From Rhodovulum strictum (lineage in GTDB: Bacteria > Pseudomonadota > Alphaproteobacteria > Rhodobacterales > Rhodobacteraceae), in the NCBI RefSeq assembly GCF_009649175.1, contig NZ_WJPO01000013.1:26899-90898 (forward strand): a DNA stretch of 64,000 nt. The letters are read 5' to 3'. How positions within the stretch are numbered: the stretch's first letter is position 1; each line of letters starts with the position of its first letter. Below are positions 62,033 through 64,000 of this stretch, piece after piece. The notes beneath the pieces are model-generated. The model did not search any database. It worked only from the letters and a program-made list of their open reading frames with translations, and was not told the origin of the DNA. The position numbers were made by a program, and so were the translations under genes.

Positions 62033-63838
62033 TCAGATCGGCAGCGTCGCCGCCGCCAGCCAGTCGCGCGCAGGCTGCGAGACCTCGGGGCCGACCAGAT
62101 CGGCAACGCGCGCGTGATAGGCGTTCAGCCAGTCGCGTTCCTCGGCATTCAGCATTCCCGCGACGATCAGGCGGTGGTCGATGGGCACGAAGGTCAGCGT
62201 CTCGAAGCCCAGCATCTCGCGGTCGTCGGCCCCCTCCAGCACCGGCGCGGGCTGCACCACGATCAGGTTCTCGATGCGGATGCCGAACGCGCCCTCGCGG
62301 TAATAGCCCGGTTCGTTCGACAGGATCATGCCCGGTTCCAGCGCCACATGCGACAGCCGCGAAATCCGCTGCGGCCCCTCATGCACCGACAGATAGGCAC
62401 CGACCCCGTGGCCCGTGCCATGATCGTAATCCTGTCCCGCCAGCCACAGCGGATAGCGCGCCAGCGCATCCAGATCGCGCCCCGCAACGCCCTTGGGAAA
62501 GCGTGCGCGGGAAATCGCGATCATGCCTTTCAGGACGCGGGTAAAGGGCGCGCGCGCCGCCTCGGGCGCCGTGCCAACCGCCACCGTCCGGGTGATATCG
62601 GTCGTGCCGTCCAGATACTGCCCGCCCGAATCCACCAGCAGCACCTCGCCCGGCACCACACGCCGGTTCGTCGCCTCGCTGACCCGATAATGCACGATCG
62701 CCCCGTTCGGCCCGGCCCCTGCAATCGTGTCGAAGCTGATGTCCCGCAGCTTGCCGGTCGCGCGCCGGAACCCTTCCAGCCGCTTGACCACGTCGATCTC
62801 GGTCAACGCACCGCCCGGCGCCTCGGCATCGAGCCAGGCCAGGAACTCGACCATGGCCGCCGCATCGCGCAGATGCGCCGCCCGCGCCCCGGCCAGTTCC
62901 GCCGCGTTCTTGCACGCCTTGGGCAGGATGCACGGATCCGCGCTCCGCGCGACCTCGATCCCTGCCTCCTGCAACTGGCGCAGCACCCACAGGGGCGCGC
63001 TGGCCGGGTCCAGACGCACCGGGCCGACAAGGCTTTTCAACCCCGCGCCAAGGGCAGCATCCGGGCGCAAGGTCACCTCCGGCCCCAGATGCGTGCGCAG
63101 ATCCGCCGTCGCCTTGGCCGGATCGGCATACAGGGTCACATGCCCGTCGTCATGGATTACGGCAAAGCCATGCGGCACAGGGTTGCGCGGTACATCCGCC
63201 CCGCGCACGTTCAGAAGCCAGGCGATGGAATCGGGCAGCGTCAGCACCGCCGCCCGCTGCCCAGCCGTGCGCAGGACAGCGGCGATGCGCGCCCGCTTCC
63301 CTGCATGGTTCTCGCCCGCCAGCGCCTCGGGATAGGGTGTGATCGGGCCTTGCGGGGGGCCGGGCTGATCGGGCCAGAGCCGGTCGATCAGGTTCTCCGT
63401 TTCGCGCAGCGTAACCCCGCTGCCCTGCAACGCCTCGCTCAGCTTTTCCACCTGCTCGGGCGTGTGCAGCCAGGGGTCAAGCCCCACCACGCCGCCCTGC
63501 GGCAACGCCGCGCGCAACCAGTCCGCCAGTTGCGTCTCGGGCCAGTTGACCGGGGTGAAATGGCCCTGATCCACCTGCGCCCTGACCTGAACGCGATAGC
63601 GGCCATCGACGAATACCCCCGCCCGATCCGTCAGCACACAGGCAAAGCCCGCCGAGCCGGTGAACCCCGTCAGCCAGGCCAGCCGCTCGTCCCGCGGGGC
63701 GACATATTCGCCCTGATGGGCATCCGCACGCGGCACAAGAAACCCCGCCAATCCCGCCCGGGCCATTTCGGCGCGCAGGGCGGCAAGTCGCGGCGGGCCG
63801 TCCTGCGGCGATGTGGGGCTCTCGAAGCTCTGGAACAT
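62033..63838 (-). CDS. pepP: Xaa-Pro aminopeptidase (aminopeptidase P)
   Basis: The 601-residue enzyme removes N-terminal residues before proline. It has two creatinase-like N-terminal domains and a C-terminal M24 pita-bread domain. Metal ligands are visible: VDSGGQYLDGTTDITRT (two Asp), GTGHGVGAYLSVHEGP (His), SNEPGYY (Glu) and IRIENLIVV (Glu). The long three-domain form is the eukaryote-like type found in alphaproteobacteria. ATG 63838 (MFQSFESPTSPQDGPPRL) is chosen; the upstream 39-codon extension is Ala/Arg-rich without family match. Confidence 0.93.
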   Translation of the reverse strand: MFQSFESPTSPQDGPPRLAALRAEMARAGLAGFLVPRADAHQGEYVAPRDERLAWLTGFTGSAGFACVLTDRAGVFVDGRYRVQVRAQVDQGHFTPVNWPETQLADWLRAALPQGGVVGLDPWLHTPEQVEKLSEALQGSGVTLRETENLIDRLWPDQPGPPQGPITPYPEALAGENHAGKRARIAAVLRTAGQRAAVLTLPDSIAWLLNVRGADVPRNPVPHGFAVIHDDGHVTLYADPAKATADLRTHLGPEVTLRPDAALGAGLKSLVGPVRLDPASAPLWVLRQLQEAGIEVARSADPCILPKACKNAAELAGARAAHLRDAAAMVEFLAWLDAEAPGGALTEIDVVKRLEGFRRATGKLRDISFDTIAGAGPNGAIVHYRVSEATNRRVVPGEVLLVDSGGQYLDGTTDITRTVAVGTAPEAARAPFTRVLKGMIAISRARFPKGVAGRDLDALARYPLWLAGQDYDHGTGHGVGAYLSVHEGPQRISRLSHVALEPGMILSNEPGYYREGAFGIRIENLIVVQPAPVLEGADDREMLGFETLTFVPIDHRLIVAGMLNAEERDWLNAYHARVADLVGPEVSQPARDWLAAATLPI

Positions 63839-64000
63839 GGCTTGCCTTGCGCAGAAAAGCGCCCCGCGGGGCGCCGTCGGCGCAAGACTAGCAGCCCCCG
63901 CGCGCCCGGCAAGCCGCTTCGCCGCGGCCCAGGATGCGGACTCATAATGGCGCATCCAGAGGCGTGATGATGCGATGAGGATCTCGGCGAGGTAGTTTCT

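Noticed and set aside
63942..64000. Possible 3' end of another minus-strand gene at the window edge
   Set aside because: One frame ends in TGA at 63942-63944, but its codons (CTA, CCT, CGA, TTA) are rare here and too little is visible to identify a product.
1..64000. Search for CRISPR arrays, insertion sequences, prophage, integrases, toxin-antitoxin and defence genes
   Set aside because: No regularly spaced repeats, transposase or recombinase motifs, or defence-type gene clusters were seen on either strand.

Overview
The window is very GC-rich chromosomal DNA with densely packed genes, many overlapping by 4 bases (ATGA or GTGA). The gene content and order point to an alphaproteobacterium of the order Rhodobacterales, probably a Rhodobacter/Paracoccus-type Rhodobacteraceae. 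The evidence is dusB(nifR3)-ntrB-ntrC-ntrY-ntrX-trkA-trkH-hfq-hflX in one run, an NtrC without the GAFTGA loop, fused ispDF, an NDUFA12-type complex I accessory subunit, DUF6324 and MmcB proteins, and a tRNA-His of the special alphaproteobacterial type. It is almost entirely core genome. I see no transposase, integrase, phage gene, CRISPR array, toxin-antitoxin pair or recognisable defence system.

Layout. 1-4163: end of accC, aat, then a minus-strand run of NDUFA12 subunit, MlaD-like protein and DUF2155 protein, preceded by a HAD phosphatase overlapping a DegT-family aminotransferase. 4288-10092: glmU-glmS (UDP-GlcNAc synthesis), a hairpin-rich 395-base gap, glyA, NAD kinase. 10135-13151: a hybrid histidine kinase (kinase-receiver-Hpt) overlapping a sigma54-type response regulator. 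13289-20438: prpE, then a tightly overlapping nucleoside-salvage operon cdd-deoA-deoB-add-upp and a SPOR-domain protein. 20505-30571: a membrane protein resembling an M48 peptidase without its metal site, an acyl-CoA synthetase, a Hint-domain protein, and a beta-oxidation locus (fadJ, thiolase, small ribbon-helix-helix-like protein, acyl-CoA dehydrogenase, MerR regulator) with two perfect palindromic operator candidates. 30693-36540: tRNA-His, DUF6324, mmcB, a candidate structured RNA, hpt, a COQ10-like protein, an MmgE/PrpD protein, and pgpA-pncC behind ispDF. 36729-48596: the nitrogen-regulation, potassium-uptake, Hfq and HflX block. 48673-59102: riboflavin/nusB/nrdR genes, split by a plus-strand capsule block (kpsS, export lipoprotein, kpsC) and aqpZ. 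59221-63838: an FAD-linked D-hydroxyacid dehydrogenase, an MBL-fold protein, DUF427 and aminopeptidase P.

How the parts work together. NtrB/NtrC and NtrY/NtrX sense nitrogen and redox state and are co-encoded with the tRNA-modifying DusB, as in Rhodobacter capsulatus. The MerR regulator probably controls its own operon and the acyl-CoA dehydrogenase, and perhaps the thiolase/fadJ pair. The salvage operon converts nucleosides to bases and sugar phosphates and recaptures uracil. The rib genes provide flavin, although the GTP cyclohydrolase II half of RibBX is degenerate, so the first pathway step must be encoded elsewhere.

The items most worth following up are non-coding: structured intergenic regions near 7.5-7.9 kb and 31.7-31.8 kb, the palindromes and inverted repeat near 27.8 kb, and the MerR operator at 30.55 kb. 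Degenerate enzymes (RibBX, the M48-like protein, the Hint protein lacking its nucleophile) come next. No clearly new multi-gene system is visible.
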